DNA from: Micromonospora phytophila
GTDB taxonomy: Bacteria; Actinomycetota; Actinomycetes; Mycobacteriales; Micromonosporaceae
Direction: 5' to 3'
NCBI RefSeq assembly: GCF_023656545.1
Contig: NZ_JAMOKF010000027.1
Location: 1-32,563 of the forward strand
Length of the DNA: 32,563 nt
The notes under the pieces were generated by a model. It saw nothing but the letters and a program-made list of their open reading frames with translations. It had not been told where the DNA came from and ran no database searches. Below, in pieces: positions 9,869 through 19,867 of the stretch. Each line of letters begins with the position of its first letter. Positions within the stretch are counted from its first letter, which is position 1. A program made the position numbers and the translations under genes.

Positions 9869-10414
9869 TCAGGGCCGGGTGGTGGGCACCCAGAAGCGGA
9901 GCTTGCCGGCCCGCTCGTCGGCCAGCACCCCGCCGTTGCGTTCGATCACCCGCCGCGAGGCGACGTTGTGGACGTCGCAGGTGAGCAGGGCCGACTCGAT
10001 GCCGTGCCGGTGGGCCACGGGCAACGCCGCGCGCAGCATGTCGGTGGCATGACCGCGGCGCCGGGCGGTGGGGCGGACGTCGTAGCCGATGTGCCCGCCG
10101 ACCTCGCGCAGGTGCGGGGTGAGCCGGTGCCGGATCGAGATCCGGCCGAGGTACTCTTCCCCGGCGACCCACCACAGGGTGGTGTCCGGCACCCAGCCGT
10201 CGGGTCGGGGGGTCTCCGGCAACGCCTGGGCACGCAGGTCGGCCACGAAGCCGGCAAAGGCCTCCGGGCGGTGCCAGCTGTCGGCGTACCGGCGGATCTC
10301 CGCACCGACCATGGTGTGGTCCTGGCGGTCGCCGCGGCCCTCGGCGCGGAATTCCGCCATCGCGGCGAGGAAGCTGGCGTGCACCCTTTCGGCGGGTGCG
10401 ATCAACGCGGGCAT
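9869..10414 (-). CDS. GNAT-family N-acetyltransferase
   Basis: A 181-residue acetyltransferase. Motif A is IGYDVRPTARRRGHATDMLR, and the C-terminal half has LLTCDVHNVASRRVIERNGG, typical of the RimJ/RimL-like GNAT group. The end (ADERAGKLRFWV) fits the closing strand. ATG 10414 is preferred because MPALIAPAERVHASFLAAM looks like the usual N-terminus of this subgroup. A TTG at 10450 is an alternative. Its start region faces the promoter of the CBM2-like gene at 10559, and part of it is repeated in decayed form at about 21033-21075. Confidence 0.85.
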   Translation of the reverse strand: MPALIAPAERVHASFLAAMAEFRAEGRGDRQDHTMVGAEIRRYADSWHRPEAFAGFVADLRAQALPETPRPDGWVPDTTLWWVAGEEYLGRISIRHRLTPHLREVGGHIGYDVRPTARRRGHATDMLRAALPVAHRHGIESALLTCDVHNVASRRVIERNGGVLADERAGKLRFWVPTTRP

Positions 10415-10498
10415 GTGCTCATGGAAGCCGAACCGGTCCCGGCCGGCCAACCGTTTTCCGCCGCCGCCGGCCGGTCGGCCCGTTCGGACCGGGCCGGG

Positions 10499-10527
10499 TT
10501 CCGGTCGGCTCGACCGGTGGCTAGGCT
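10499..10527 (+). promoter_or_regulatory. Candidate promoter of the first CBM2-like gene
   Basis: TTCCGG (10499-10504), 17 bases, then TAGGCT (10522-10527), 31 bases before ATG 10559. The -35 is poor and the -10 good. The relic copy of this region at 21127-21155 keeps the layout, but its -10 is changed to TGACCT. Confidence 0.35.
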
Positions 10528-10558
10528 GGCGCGTCGGCTCCGATGAGGGGGGACCTCA

Positions 10559-11203
10559 ATGTCTGTACGGCCTGCCGGCGAACCCGGCGAACGGCCCGCG
10601 TCCAGGGTGCTGGCGTCGGTGCCGTGGGTCGTCGTCCTGCTCGGGGTCGGACTGCTGGTGGCGCTGCTGCTGTTCGCGCTGGTGTCGTTCCGGGGCTCGG
10701 AGCAACAGGCGGTACCGGCGCCCGCGCCGCCGCTGATGCTGCCGACCCTGCCCGCCACCGTTGCGCCCAGCCCGTCGGAGACCCCGGAGGACCTGGTCAC
10801 GGCGACCCTGGCCACCCCGTCAGCGCGGGCCACCTCCCGCCCGTCGGTGGCCGCCTCCGACCAGCCGGTGGTGCGCGGCTCCGGCCGGATGAGCGCCCGC
10901 TACTCGGTGCAGGACAGCGACCGGAACTCCTTCGAGGCGAGTCTCGTGGTCCGCAACGGGGCCGACCGCGCCTCGGACTGGCGGGTGGAGCTGCTCTTCA
11001 CCGGCAACGTCAAGAGCATGCAGGCCTCCAGCGACTCCGGGGTTTCCGTCTCCACCAACGGCAGCGGCTGGTACGTGCTGCGGGGCACCGGGCCGCTGGA
11101 CGCCGGGGAGAGCCAGACGGTGTCGTTGCGCGTGGGGCGCAACGGCACGGGGGAGCGTCCGGGCCAGTGCACCGTGAACGGCGCCGACTGCGTCATCGGC
11201 TGA
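10559..11203 (+). CDS. Membrane-anchored CBM2-like protein
   Basis: A 214-residue protein with a short cytoplasmic N-terminus, one transmembrane helix (VLASVPWVVVLLGVGLLVAL, about residues 17-44), a Pro/Thr/Ser-rich linker, and a C-terminal domain of about 100 residues. The domain resembles family 2 carbohydrate-binding modules: SARYSVQDSDRNSFEASLVV, then RNGADRASDWRVELLF, LDAGESQTVSLRV, and a closing cysteine pair (GQCTVNGADC). Some surface tryptophans of true cellulose-binding CBM2 are missing, so binding is uncertain. It would display the module outside the cell. A paralogue follows directly. No catalytic domain is present. Confidence 0.7.
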   Translation: MSVRPAGEPGERPASRVLASVPWVVVLLGVGLLVALLLFALVSFRGSEQQAVPAPAPPLMLPTLPATVAPSPSETPEDLVTATLATPSARATSRPSVAASDQPVVRGSGRMSARYSVQDSDRNSFEASLVVRNGADRASDWRVELLFTGNVKSMQASSDSGVSVSTNGSGWYVLRGTGPLDAGESQTVSLRVGRNGTGERPGQCTVNGADCVIG

Positions 11204-11299
11204 GCACCGGACTGTCAGGACGGTCAGGTGATCCGACCAGCACTTTCCGACATAGCCGCTGATCGTTACGCTGCCCGGACGGCCCGCTGAAGGAGGGAC

Positions 11300-11983
11300 A
11301 TGTCCGGCACGCGTCGCGCAGCGCGAGCGCCCCACGCCTCGACCGCCATCGCCTCCTCACCCTGGATCGTGGTGTCGATCGGCGTCGTCGTCATGGTGGT
11401 CATGCTGGTGGTCGCGCTGGGCGCGTACCGGGGCCGGGGCATCGTCGTCGACGGGCAACCCGAGCCGGCCCCGACCCTGGTGCTGCCGGAGCTGCCGCCG
11501 TCGTCGACGGGTCAGGCGGCGCCGACCCCGACTCCGCCGGTGCGGCCGAAACTGTCCCCGCGCGCCTCGGTCCCGCCCACCACGGGCGCGGCCACGCCGG
11601 CAGTCCCGGCCGGCGGTGGCGGTGCCACCGCGCCACCCGCGCCCCGGCCGGCCGTCCCGCCGGCGCCCCCGCCGGTGAGCGGGCGGTACCGGGTGCTGGA
11701 GTCGTTCCCCGGCGGGTTCATCGGCGAGGTGCTGGTCCGCAACGACTCGCGGACCGACCGCGGCTGGACGGTCCGGCTCGCCTTTCCCGGCGGCCGGGTG
11801 GCGACCACCTGGGTGGAGGGCGCGCCACAGGGGACGATGAGCCAGACCGAAGACGGCTTCAGCTACCGCAGCGGCGTAAACGTGGCCCCCGGCGCGTCGG
11901 TGCCGCTGCGCTTCCACATCGAACGCGCGGACAGCAGGCCGGCGAGCTGCACCGTCGACGGCGGTGCCTGCCAGGGGCTCTGA
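11300..11983 (+). CDS. Membrane-anchored CBM2-domain protein (paralogue)
   Basis: A 227-residue protein built like its upstream neighbour: transmembrane helix (SSPWIVVSIGVVVMVVMLVV), a long Pro/Ala/Thr linker, then a CBM2-like domain (VSGRYRVLESFPGGFIGEVL, DRGWTVRLAFPGGRVATTW, VAPGASVPLRFHIE, and the closing SCTVDGGAC). This copy keeps more CBM2 features, including the GW and TTW tryptophans. It probably shows a carbohydrate-binding module at the cell surface. ATG 11300 has AAGGAGG at 11290-11296. Upstream, TTTCCG (11244-11249), 17 bases and TACGCT (11267-11272) may be its own promoter. Confidence 0.75.
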   Translation: MSGTRRAARAPHASTAIASSPWIVVSIGVVVMVVMLVVALGAYRGRGIVVDGQPEPAPTLVLPELPPSSTGQAAPTPTPPVRPKLSPRASVPPTTGAATPAVPAGGGGATAPPAPRPAVPPAPPPVSGRYRVLESFPGGFIGEVLVRNDSRTDRGWTVRLAFPGGRVATTWVEGAPQGTMSQTEDGFSYRSGVNVAPGASVPLRFHIERADSRPASCTVDGGACQGL

Positions 11984-12136
11984 GTCCACCCCCACCCCGG
12001 GTCGGGACCCCGGGTGCCTCCTTGCGCGGGCCGCCTCGCCTGCGGCGCCCGGGCCTGCGCCGAGCGGTCGCGGCACCGTCGGTCAGGAATGCCTTACGCA
12101 AGTCGGCTGCTTTGTTGCGACTTGGTTTGCAACGTA

Positions 12137-12165
12137 TTGCAGAATGTTTCGGCAAGAGCTAGCGT
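12137..12165 (+). promoter_or_regulatory. Promoter overlapped by a LacI-family-type operator, upstream of the amylase/pullulanase gene
   Basis: Bases 12137-12155 form the palindrome TTGCaGAAtgtTTCgGCAA (lower case marks unmatched positions), with the GAA-N3-TTC centre typical of maltose/starch regulators of the LacI family (MalR-like). Its first six bases, TTGCAG, are also a good -35. TAGCGT (12160-12165) follows after exactly 17 bases as the -10, 33 bases before ATG 12199. A bound repressor would cover the -35. Nearby TTGCGAC (about 12114) and TTTGCAAC (12126-12133) may be extra half-sites. The regulator is not in the window. Confidence 0.6.
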
Positions 12166-12198
12166 GCGGGCGAATCAGCGACCAGAGGAAGGCCGTCG

Positions 12199-15100
12199 AT
12201 GAAACCCCCGCCGATACCGCGCAAGGCCCTGCTCGCCCTCGTCTCCCTGCTCACCCTCACCCTCGTCGGCGCCCCGGTCGCCGTGCACCAGCTCGGTGCC
12301 GACGCCACCGACGGGACGGCCGGCACGGACCCGCTCGCCGCCGCCGACGCCGCCCAGTGGCGCGCCGAGCCCTCCGCCGAGGCGCTGCTCAAGGCGGGCA
12401 CCAACCAGGCGCGCGCCGAGCAGTTCTACTTCGTCCTGCCGGACCGGTTCGCCAACGGCGACCCGCGCAACGACCGTGGCGGCCTCACCGGTGACCGGCT
12501 CAAGACCGGCCTCGACCCGAAGGACAAGGGCTTCTACCACGGCGGCGACCTCAAGGGACTGATCAACAAGCTGGACTACATCCAGGGGCTGGGCACGACG
12601 GCCATCTGGCTCGCCCCGATCTTCAAGAACCGGCCCGTCCAGGGCACCGGCGCGGACGTCTCCGCCGGCTACCACGGTTACTGGATCACCGACTTCACCC
12701 AGGTCGACCCGCACTTCGGCACCAACGAGGAGCTGAAGAAGCTGGTCGCGCTCTCCCACCAGCGGGGGATCAAGGTCTACCTCGACGTCATCGTCAACCA
12801 CACCGCCGACGTCATCAAGTACGCCGAGGACAAGTACGCGTACATCGACAAGAAGACCTCGCCGTACACCGACGCGCAGGGGCGGGCCTTCGAGGACCGC
12901 AACTACGCCGACGGCACCCGGGACTTCCCCGACGTGGACCCGACGTCGTTCCCGTACACCCCGACCTTCGAGACCCCGGCGGACGCCAAGGTCAAGGTCC
13001 CGGCGTGGCTGAACGACGCGACCATGTACCACAACCGGGGCGACTCGACCTTCGCCGGTGAGAACAGCGAGTACGGCGACTTCTTCGGCCTGGACGACCT
13101 GTGGACCGAGCGCCCCGAGGTGGTGCGGGGCCTGACCAAGGTCTACGGCGACTGGATCGCCGGCACCGGCGTGGACGGCTTCCGGCTGGACACCGTCAAG
13201 CACGCCAACCTCGACTTCTGGCCGCAGTTCAGCCGGGGCATCGAGCGGGCCGCCGAGGCCGCCGGCAAGAAGGACTTCTTCATGTTCGGCGAGGTCTACA
13301 GCGCCGACCCGGAGATCACCTCGACCTACGTGCGCCGCGGCGGCCTGCCCGCCACCCTGGACTTCGCCTTCCAGGAGGCAGCCCGCGGCTACACCGCCGG
13401 TGACGGCTCCGCCAAGGCCCTCGCCGACGTGTACGCCCGCGACGACCTCTACTCCTCGCGGGACACCGACGCCGGCCGGCTGACCACCTTCCTCGGCAAC
13501 CACGACATGGGCCGGATCGGCTCGTTCGTCGCCGCCGGCGGTGGTGACGACGCCGCCCAACTGCGCCGCGACCAGCTCGCCCACCAGCTGATGTTCCTCA
13601 CCCGCGGTCAGCCGGTGGTCTACTCCGGCGACGAGCAGGGCTTCACCGGCCCCGGCGGGGACAAGGACGCCCGCCAGGACATGTTCGCCACGCGGACGCC
13701 TGACTACCTCGACGACGACCTGATCGGCACCGCCCGTACGCACGCCAGCGACCAGTTCGACCCGCAGCACCCGCTCTACCGGGCCATCGCCGAGCTGGGC
13801 AGGCTGCGCCAGGCGCACCCGGCGCTGCGCGACGGCATCCAGGTCACCCGGCACGCGGCGGACGGCCCCGGCGTCTTCGCCTTCTCCCGGGTCGACCCCA
13901 AGGAGCGCACCGAGTACGTCGTGGCGGTGAACAACGCCGCGACCGCGCAGACTGTCACCGTGGACACCTGGTCCGCCGGCGCCACCTTCACCGGCATCTA
14001 CGGCGGCTCGTCCGCACCCGTCGCCGGCGCCGACGGCAGGCTCACCGTCACCGTGCCGCCGCTGTCCGCCGTGGTGCACCGGGCCGGCGCCGCCATCCCG
14101 CTGCCGACCGCCGCGCCGGTCATCACCATCACCGCCCCGGACGCCCCGGTCGCCACGAAGGCCGCCGTCACCGCCCAGGTCACCGGCGACCCGCTGGCCA
14201 CCGTCACCGTCGCCGCCCGGGTCGCCGGCGGGAAGTGGAGCCTGCTCGGCACCGCCGACCGGGCCCCGTACACCGTCCACCACGACCTGACCGGCCTGGC
14301 CGGCGGCACGAAGATCGAGTACAAGGCCGTGGTCCGGGACGGCAGGGGCCGCACCGCCAGCACCCGCTCCACCGCCACCGTCGGCACCCCGGCGCAGTCC
14401 GCCTCTCGGGACTGGGCGGTGGTGCACTACCAGCGCCCGGCCGGCGGGTACGACGACTGGGGTCTGTACGCCTGGGGTGACCTCGACCCGGCGTACGTCA
14501 CCGAGTGGCCCAAGGGGCAGCCGTTCGCCGGTGAGGACTCCTACGGCCGGTTCGCCTGGGTGAAGCTGAAGCCGGGCGCGAAGTCCGTCGGCTTCCTGGT
14601 GGTCGACAAGAACGGCAACAAGGACGTCGGTCAGGACCGCACCATCGACGTCACGCAGACCGGCGAGATCTGGATCAAGCAGGGCGATCCGACCGTCCAC
14701 CCGACCCGGCAGGCCGCCACCGGCGAGCCGGACCCGGCCGTGGAGGAGGGCACCGCGCTCATCCACTACCGCCGGGCCGACGGCAACTACGACGGCTGGG
14801 GCCTGCACCTGTGGGACGGTGCGGCCACCCCGACCGACTGGGCCAAGCCGCTCGCCCCCACCCGCATCGACTCCTTCGGGGCCGTCTTCCGGGTGCCGCT
14901 CGCGGCCGGGGCCACCGGGCTGAGCTACATCATCCACTCCGGCGACGAGAAGGACCTGCCCGACGACCAGCGGCTCGACTTCGCCAGCGCCGGGCGCGAG
15001 GTGTGGCTGCTCGCGGGCACCCCGGGCCGGCTGCTGCCGTCGACCGCCTCCGGCACCGGCGGGGACGTCGACATCACCAAGCAGAAGGCGCACTGGATCG

Positions 15101-17694
15101 ACCGCTCCACCGTCGCCTGGCAGACCGGGGAGACCGACGGGAAGACGTACGCCCTGGTCGCCGCTCCGACCGGCGGGGTGACCGTCGCCGACGGGGACCT
15201 GGCCGGGACGTACACCACGATCCCGCTGGCGGCGCAGCGCAACGGGCTCACCGAGGCCCAGCGCGCGGCCTTCCCGCACCTGTGGGCGCACCGCGGCTTC
15301 ACGCTCGACCGGCGGGACCTGGCCAAGGTGCCGGCGGCCCTGCGTGGGCAGCTCCTGGTGACCGAGCGGGACGCCGAGGGCACCCTGCTCGCCGCCACCG
15401 GCGTGCAGATCCCGGGCGTGCTCGACGACGTCTACTCCCCGGCCACCGGGGCGAAGCTCGGGGCGACCTTCGCCGGCAAGGTGCCGACCCTGTCGGTCTG
15501 GGCGCCCACCGCCCGCACGGTGTCGCTGCAACTCTTCGACTCGCCCACGGCGCAGCCGAGGACGGTGGGGATGCGCCGGGACGACCGCACCGGCGTGTGG
15601 TCGGTGCGCGGGGCCCGCGCCTGGACCGGGAAGTACTACCGCTACCAGGTCGAGGCCTGGCAGCCGGCGGCGCAGAAGGTGGTCACCGCGGCGGTGACCG
15701 ACCCCTACTCGGTGGCCCTCGCGCCGGACTCCACGCACAGCCAGATCGTCGACCTGTCGGACCCGGCACTCGCGCCGCAGGGCTGGGCGAAGCTGCGCAA
15801 GCCGGCGGCCGTGCCGTCGACGAAGGTGCAGATCTCCGAGCTGTCGGTACGGGACTTCTCGGTCGCCGACACCACCGTCCCGGCCGAGCGGCGGGGCACC
15901 TACCTCGCCTTCACCGACCCGGCCACCGCGGGCATGAAGCACCTGAAGGCGCTCGGCGACGCCGGGGTGACCCACCTGCACCTGCTGCCCGCGTTCGACT
16001 TCGCCACCATCCCCGAGCGCCGCGCCGACCAGCAGCAGCCCGCCTGCGACCTGGCGAAGCTGCCGCCGGACTCCGACGAGCAGCAGAAGTGCGTCGCGGC
16101 CGTCGCCGAGTCCGACGGCTACAACTGGGGCTACGACCCGCTGCACTACACCGTGCCGGAGGGGGGCTACGCCGTCGACCCGGCCGGGGCGAAGCGGACC
16201 ACCGAGTTCCGGCAGATGGTGGCCGGGGTCAACGCCGCCGGCATGCGGGTGGTGATGGACGTGGTCTACAACCACACCTCCGCCGCTGGCGCCGATCCGA
16301 AGTCGGTGCTCGACCAGGTGGTGCCCGGCTACTACCACCGGTTGCTGGAGGACGGCAGCGTCGCCAACTCGACCTGCTGCGCCAACACCGCGCCGGAGCA
16401 CGCCATGATGGGCAAGCTGGTGGTGGACTCCCTGGTCACCTGGGCCAGGGCGTACAAGGTGGACGGGTTCCGGTTCGACCTGATGGGCCACCACCCGAAG
16501 GCGAACGTCCTGGCCGTGCGGAAGGCGCTGGACGAGCTGACCGTCGCCCGGGACGGCGTCGACGGCCGGAAGATCCTGCTCTACGGCGAGGGCTGGAACT
16601 TCGGCGAGGTCGCCGACGACGCCCGCTTCGTCCAGGCCACCCAGGGCAACATGGCCGGCACCGGGGTCGGCACCTTCAACGACCGGCTCCGCGACGCGGT
16701 GCGCGGCGGCGGCCCGTTCGACGCCAACCCGCGGGTGCAGGGCTTCGCCTCCGGGCTGTTCACCGACCCGAACGGTGACGAGGTCAACGGCACCGAGGCC
16801 GAGCAGCGCGAGCGGCTGCTGCACGCCCACGACCTGATCAAGGTGGGGCTTACCGGGAACCTGCGCGGTTACCGGTTCACCGACTCCTCCGGCCGGCAGG
16901 TCACCGGCGCGCAGGTCGACTACAACGGCTCGCCCGCCGGCTACACCGCCGCGCCGGGGGAGGCGGTCACCTACGTCGACGCCCACGACAACGAGATCCT
17001 GTACGACGCGCTGGCGTACAAGCTGCCGCAGGGCACCTCGGCGGCGGACCGGGCCCGGATGCAGGTGCTCGCACTGAGCACCGTGGTGATGGGCCAGGGC
17101 ACCGGGTTCGTCACCACCGGCACCGAGCGGCTGCGCTCGAAGTCGCTGGACCGTAACTCGTACAACTCCGGTGACTGGTTCAACCAGATCCGCTGGGACT
17201 GCGCCCAGGGCAACGGGTTCGGCGTCGGCCTCCCGCCGGAGCAGGACAACAAGGACAAGTGGCCGTACGCCAAGCCGCTGCTGGCCGATCCGAAGCTGGT
17301 CCCGGACTGCGCGGCGATCGACACCACCGACGCCCGGTACGCCGAGCTGCTGCGCATCCGGGCCTCCTCGCCGGTGTTCGGGCTGGCCACCGCGGAGCAG
17401 GTGCAGCAGCGGGTGGCCTTCCCGCTGTCCGGGGCGCAGGAGACGCCGGGGGTGCTCACCATGACGCTCGACGGCCGGGGCCTGGACCGGCGGTGGACGT
17501 CGGTGACGGTGGTGTTCAACTCCACCCCGCAGGCGGTGACGCAGCAGCTCGCCGGGCTGCGCGGCGCGGACGTCACGCTGCACCCGGTGCTGCGCGGCTC
17601 CGCGGACCCGGTGCTGCGTACGGCGTCGTTCGACGCGGCGAGCGGCACGTTCCGGGTGCCGGCCCGCAGCGTGGCGGTCTTCGTGCAGCGCTGA
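12199..17694 (+). CDS. Secreted alpha-amylase / type I pullulanase fusion
   Basis: A 1831-residue two-enzyme protein. A signal peptide (to about residue 35) is followed by a first GH13 domain with all four conserved regions: DVIVNHTAD (about 195), [12 protein letters not shown] (about 323, Asp nucleophile), FGEVYS (about 362, Glu acid) and FLGNHD (about 430). Two pullulanase-associated CBM41-like modules come next ([19 protein letters not shown] at about 738 and [19 protein letters not shown] at about 853). A CBM48-like domain ([15 protein letters not shown], about 1092) precedes the pullulanase GH13_14 domain: [15 protein letters not shown] (about 1307), [31 protein letters not shown] and [10 protein letters not shown] (about 1592). 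It should cut alpha-1,4 and alpha-1,6 bonds of starch or pullulan outside the cell. A palindromic operator lies over its promoter. Confidence 0.95.
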   Translation: MKPPPIPRKALLALVSLLTLTLVGAPVAVHQLGADATDGTAGTDPLAAADAAQWRAEPSAEALLKAGTNQARAEQFYFVLPDRFANGDPRNDRGGLTGDRLKTGLDPKDKGFYHGGDLKGLINKLDYIQGLGTTAIWLAPIFKNRPVQGTGADVSAGYHGYWITDFTQVDPHFGTNEELKKLVALSHQRGIKVYLDVIVNHTADVIKYAEDKYAYIDKKTSPYTDAQGRAFEDRNYADGTRDFPDVDPTSFPYTPTFETPADAKVKVPAWLNDATMYHNRGDSTFAGENSEYGDFFGLDDLWTERPEVVRGLTKVYGDWIAGTGVDGFRLDTVKHANLDFWPQFSRGIERAAEAAGKKDFFMFGEVYSADPEITSTYVRRGGLPATLDFAFQEAARGYTAGDGSAKALADVYARDDLYSSRDTDAGRLTTFLGNHDMGRIGSFVAAGGGDDAAQLRRDQLAHQLMFLTRGQPVVYSGDEQGFTGPGGDKDARQDMFATRTPDYLDDDLIGTARTHASDQFDPQHPLYRAIAELGRLRQAHPALRDGIQVTRHAADGPGVFAFSRVDPKERTEYVVAVNNAATAQTVTVDTWSAGATFTGIYGGSSAPVAGADGRLTVTVPPLSAVVHRAGAAIPLPTAAPVITITAPDAPVATKAAVTAQVTGDPLATVTVAARVAGGKWSLLGTADRAPYTVHHDLTGLAGGTKIEYKAVVRDGRGRTASTRSTATVGTPAQSASRDWAVVHYQRPAGGYDDWGLYAWGDLDPAYVTEWPKGQPFAGEDSYGRFAWVKLKPGAKSVGFLVVDKNGNKDVGQDRTIDVTQTGEIWIKQGDPTVHPTRQAATGEPDPAVEEGTALIHYRRADGNYDGWGLHLWDGAATPTDWAKPLAPTRIDSFGAVFRVPLAAGATGLSYIIHSGDEKDLPDDQRLDFASAGREVWLLAGTPGRLLPSTASGTGGDVDITKQKAHWIDRSTVAWQTGETDGKTYALVAAPTGGVTVADGDLAGTYTTIPLAAQRNGLTEAQRAAFPHLWAHRGFTLDRRDLAKVPAALRGQLLVTERDAEGTLLAATGVQIPGVLDDVYSPATGAKLGATFAGKVPTLSVWAPTARTVSLQLFDSPTAQPRTVGMRRDDRTGVWSVRGARAWTGKYYRYQVEAWQPAAQKVVTAAVTDPYSVALAPDSTHSQIVDLSDPALAPQGWAKLRKPAAVPSTKVQISELSVRDFSVADTTVPAERRGTYLAFTDPATAGMKHLKALGDAGVTHLHLLPAFDFATIPERRADQQQPACDLAKLPPDSDEQQKCVAAVAESDGYNWGYDPLHYTVPEGGYAVDPAGAKRTTEFRQMVAGVNAAGMRVVMDVVYNHTSAAGADPKSVLDQVVPGYYHRLLEDGSVANSTCCANTAPEHAMMGKLVVDSLVTWARAYKVDGFRFDLMGHHPKANVLAVRKALDELTVARDGVDGRKILLYGEGWNFGEVADDARFVQATQGNMAGTGVGTFNDRLRDAVRGGGPFDANPRVQGFASGLFTDPNGDEVNGTEAEQRERLLHAHDLIKVGLTGNLRGYRFTDSSGRQVTGAQVDYNGSPAGYTAAPGEAVTYVDAHDNEILYDALAYKLPQGTSAADRARMQVLALSTVVMGQGTGFVTTGTERLRSKSLDRNSYNSGDWFNQIRWDCAQGNGFGVGLPPEQDNKDKWPYAKPLLADPKLVPDCAAIDTTDARYAELLRIRASSPVFGLATAEQVQQRVAFPLSGAQETPGVLTMTLDGRGLDRRWTSVTVVFNSTPQAVTQQLAGLRGADVTLHPVLRGSADPVLRTASFDAASGTFRVPARSVAVFVQR

Positions 17695-17703
17695 CCCGAA
17701 CGC

Positions 17704-17741
17704 GGGCCGGCCCCCTCCGCGAGAGCGGAGGGGGCCGGCCC
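17704..17741. terminator. Terminator of the amylase/pullulanase gene
   Basis: A 17-bp perfect stem (17704-17720 with 17725-17741) closed by a GAGA tetraloop, 9 bases after the stop codon. A shortened relic copy of the gene at 21170-21846 is followed by a similar hairpin. Confidence 0.85.
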
Positions 17742-17941
17742 TTCTGCGTCAGCCGATCCTTGCCGCTACCGATGCCGGGCGGACAGAACGGCCCTTACTC
17801 CCCAGAAGATACAAACCAACTACGTACCGCACCTTAAGTCCTAGATGTTACGAAACCTGGAAAGTCCTCTCGTTCGGCATGAATCAGCCTAACGTTCGTC
17901 TTAGCTCGTCCTCCTGAGCCGACCAGAAGGGAATGAGGAAC

Positions 17942-18625
17942 ATGTCGATGAGGTTCTTGACCAAGCTCGCCAGCGGGATGGTGTTGGGCAGCGCCGCGCT
18001 ACTGCTCGCTGCGCCCGCCACCGCGCTCGCCGCGCCCGACGACGGGCCAACCAAGCAGCCCAAGGCCTCGACCCAGGGGCAGAAATCGAAGAAGTCAGAC
18101 GACAAGCCCAAGACATTCGACCTGAAGGACAGGAGCGGGAACGGGGTCACCTGCGCGACCACCAGGCAGATCAACGAGCAGAACATCTCCAATATCGTCA
18201 AGGACAACACGATCGAGGACAGCGTCGTCACGTTCAACCTGAGCGCCGCGCAGTCGGCGTCGAACACCAGAACCCAGCAGCCCAACACCATCGTGGTCTG
18301 CATCCGCGACCTCGAGGTGGGGGTGGACGTGGAGACCGACCTGCTCGGCGACCTGCTCAGGATGGTCGAGGCCAGTCTCGGCCAGGCCGGGTCGCCGCTG
18401 CGCCAGCCTGCCGGCAACACCGCCGCGGCTGGCGGCGCGTACGCGGGTCCGGACGGAGCCTGGATCCTCCCGAGCACGGCTGGCGTCGCGGCCGGTGACG
18501 GCGGCGCGTTCTCCGACACCAACACCGGTGTTCTGACGGCGACCGGAGCCGGCATGGTGGGCGTGGGCGTGCTCGGTGGCATCGCACTGCTGCGTCGGCG
18601 GTCGGCCAGTGGCACTGTCGCCTAG
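17942..18625 (+). CDS. Secreted protein with LTATG sortase sorting signal
   Basis: A 227-residue exported protein of a family I cannot name. The signal peptide is residues 1-30 (FLTKLASGMVLGSAALLLAA, cleavage at ALA-AP). A Lys/Asp/Ser/Gln-rich stretch follows, then a conserved core with two cysteines (NGVTCATTRQINEQNI to NTIVVCIRDLEV). The C-terminus has the three-part sorting signal: LTATG at residues 198-202, a hydrophobic helix (MVGVGVLGGIALL) and RRR. The next gene, overlapping by 17 bases, encodes a sortase, so this protein is its probable substrate and would be covalently anchored at the surface. ATG 17942 was chosen over 17933 and 17948 because its context matches the paralogue at 19868. 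Confidence 0.75.
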   Translation: MSMRFLTKLASGMVLGSAALLLAAPATALAAPDDGPTKQPKASTQGQKSKKSDDKPKTFDLKDRSGNGVTCATTRQINEQNISNIVKDNTIEDSVVTFNLSAAQSASNTRTQQPNTIVVCIRDLEVGVDVETDLLGDLLRMVEASLGQAGSPLRQPAGNTAAAGGAYAGPDGAWILPSTAGVAAGDGGAFSDTNTGVLTATGAGMVGVGVLGGIALLRRRSASGTVA

Positions 18626-19421
18626 GGCGGCCAGGAGCGCCGGCGGCCGCCACGGTTTCCCGTGGCGTGCCGCTGGCCTCGTCATGGTCGTCCTCGTCAC
18701 GCTCACCGGAGCAGGATTGATCGTGCACGCGGCCACGGCTTCCGATCCGGTCGGACCGCCACCGCAGCCCGACCCCGCCGCCGCACCGCTGTCCCTGCTG
18801 TCACCGTTGGCGGACGAGCCCACCACACCGACGCCGAGCCGAGCCAACGCGTCGCCGACCACCGGGGCGACCCGCGGCGAGGCGCGCAGTGCGCGCGGCC
18901 CCCTCGAGAACGGTTCGAAGCCCGCCGCGACCCGCCCGTCCTCCCCACCGACGTTGGCCGGGATGCCGCGATCGCAACCCACCCGCATCAGGATCCCGCG
19001 GATCGGCGTTGACGCGCCGACGACTCCGCTCGGGCTGGACCGGAACCAGCAGATCGCGGTCCCGCCGTTCAACCAGCCCGATACGGCCGGGTGGTACAAG
19101 CTGGGACCGAGTCCCGGCGAGACCGGGACCGCGGTGGTGGTGGGCCACGTCGACTCACGCGCCACCGGGCGAGCGGTCTTCTTCCGCCTGGGCGCGCTGA
19201 AACCGAAAGACACCATCGAGGTGCTCCGCAAGGATGGCAAGAAGGCCCGGTTCATCGTCGACGGCGTGGCCCGCTACCCGAAGACCAAGCTCCCGCTGAA
19301 GCAGGTCTACGGTCACACCGGCAAGGCGCAGCTCCGCGTGATCACCTGTGGTGGCAGCTACGACAAGGCAGCGAAGTCGTACAGGGACAACATCGTGGTG
19401 TTCGCGACGCTCGTGCCATGA
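18609..19421 (+). CDS. Sortase (class E/F type)
   Basis: A 270-residue membrane-anchored transpeptidase: an N-terminal helix (RAAGLVMVVLVTLTGAGLIV, residues 20-39), a Pro/Thr/Ala-rich stalk, and a catalytic domain from about 125 (TRIRIPRIGVDAP). The triad is complete: His180 in VVVGHVDSRATG, Cys247 in RVITCGGSYD and Arg259 in SYRDNIVVFA. It would cut the Thr-Gly bond of a sorting signal and join the protein to a cell-wall amine. The upstream gene encodes a protein ending in LTATG, helix and arginines, the obvious partner. GTG 18609 gives a 17-base overlap with that gene. An upstream GTG (18576) cannot be excluded. A decayed copy of the N-terminal region lies after 20300. Confidence 0.88.
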   Translation: MALSPRAARSAGGRHGFPWRAAGLVMVVLVTLTGAGLIVHAATASDPVGPPPQPDPAAAPLSLLSPLADEPTTPTPSRANASPTTGATRGEARSARGPLENGSKPAATRPSSPPTLAGMPRSQPTRIRIPRIGVDAPTTPLGLDRNQQIAVPPFNQPDTAGWYKLGPSPGETGTAVVVGHVDSRATGRAVFFRLGALKPKDTIEVLRKDGKKARFIVDGVARYPKTKLPLKQVYGHTGKAQLRVITCGGSYDKAAKSYRDNIVVFATLVP

Positions 19422-19484
19422 CCTTGACTCCCTGTCCCTCGTAGGTGGTGACCTGCGATCCACGGCCGCGATGCGTGTGCGCAG

Positions 19485-19742
19485 CCGCCGTGGGTCGGGC
19501 CGGACGGGCTGTGGCAGCGCATCGAGCCGTTGCTGGCCGAACCACAGCGCAACCCACGGCACCCGGGGCGCAGGCGGATTCCGGACGGCAGTGCTGTTCG
19601 GGATCCTTCGCGCCGCGCACCGGCACACCGGCGGCTGGTACCAAGGTATGAAAACGGCTACGTATCCGGTGGGAACGCGTCGGCGACGCCCAGGGAGCCT
19701 TCCTCGCCTCACCACGTCCGACACGTTGCAGGAGCTTCGTTA
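19485..19742 (+). mobile_element. Frameshifted IS5-family transposase fragment
   Basis: Reading from 19485 gives PPWVGPDGLWQRIEPLLAE, then RHPGRRRIPDGS, the start of IS5-type (DUF4096 helix-turn-helix) transposases. Near 19590 the frame must shift to continue as VLFGILRAAHRHTGGWYQ, the next conserved block (usually ILFVLxTGIxW). A further trace, TLQELR before TAG 19742, resembles a more distal block with a deletion between. No DDE catalytic residues and no terminal inverted repeats were found. This is a dead N-terminal relic, lying between the sortase gene and the second substrate copy. The rest of 19422-19867 shows only the copied upstream region of the substrate gene (about 19777 onward). 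Confidence 0.65.
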
Positions 19743-19867
19743 GGCCTCCTATAGCAGCCAGCGGCATGTTCCCCTCAAAAACCTGAAAAGCGCTCCGAAC
19801 CAACATGAAGCTCTTTTATGTTCGTAGTGGCTCATCATCCGGAGCCGACCAGGAGGGAGTGAGGGAC

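Noticed and set aside
12175..17583. An open frame of about 1800 codons on the minus strand opposite the amylase/pullulanase gene
   Set aside because: It is a by-product of G/C-ending codons in the real gene. Its translation is Val/Gly/Arg/His-rich and has no motifs, while the plus strand has two complete GH13 motif sets.
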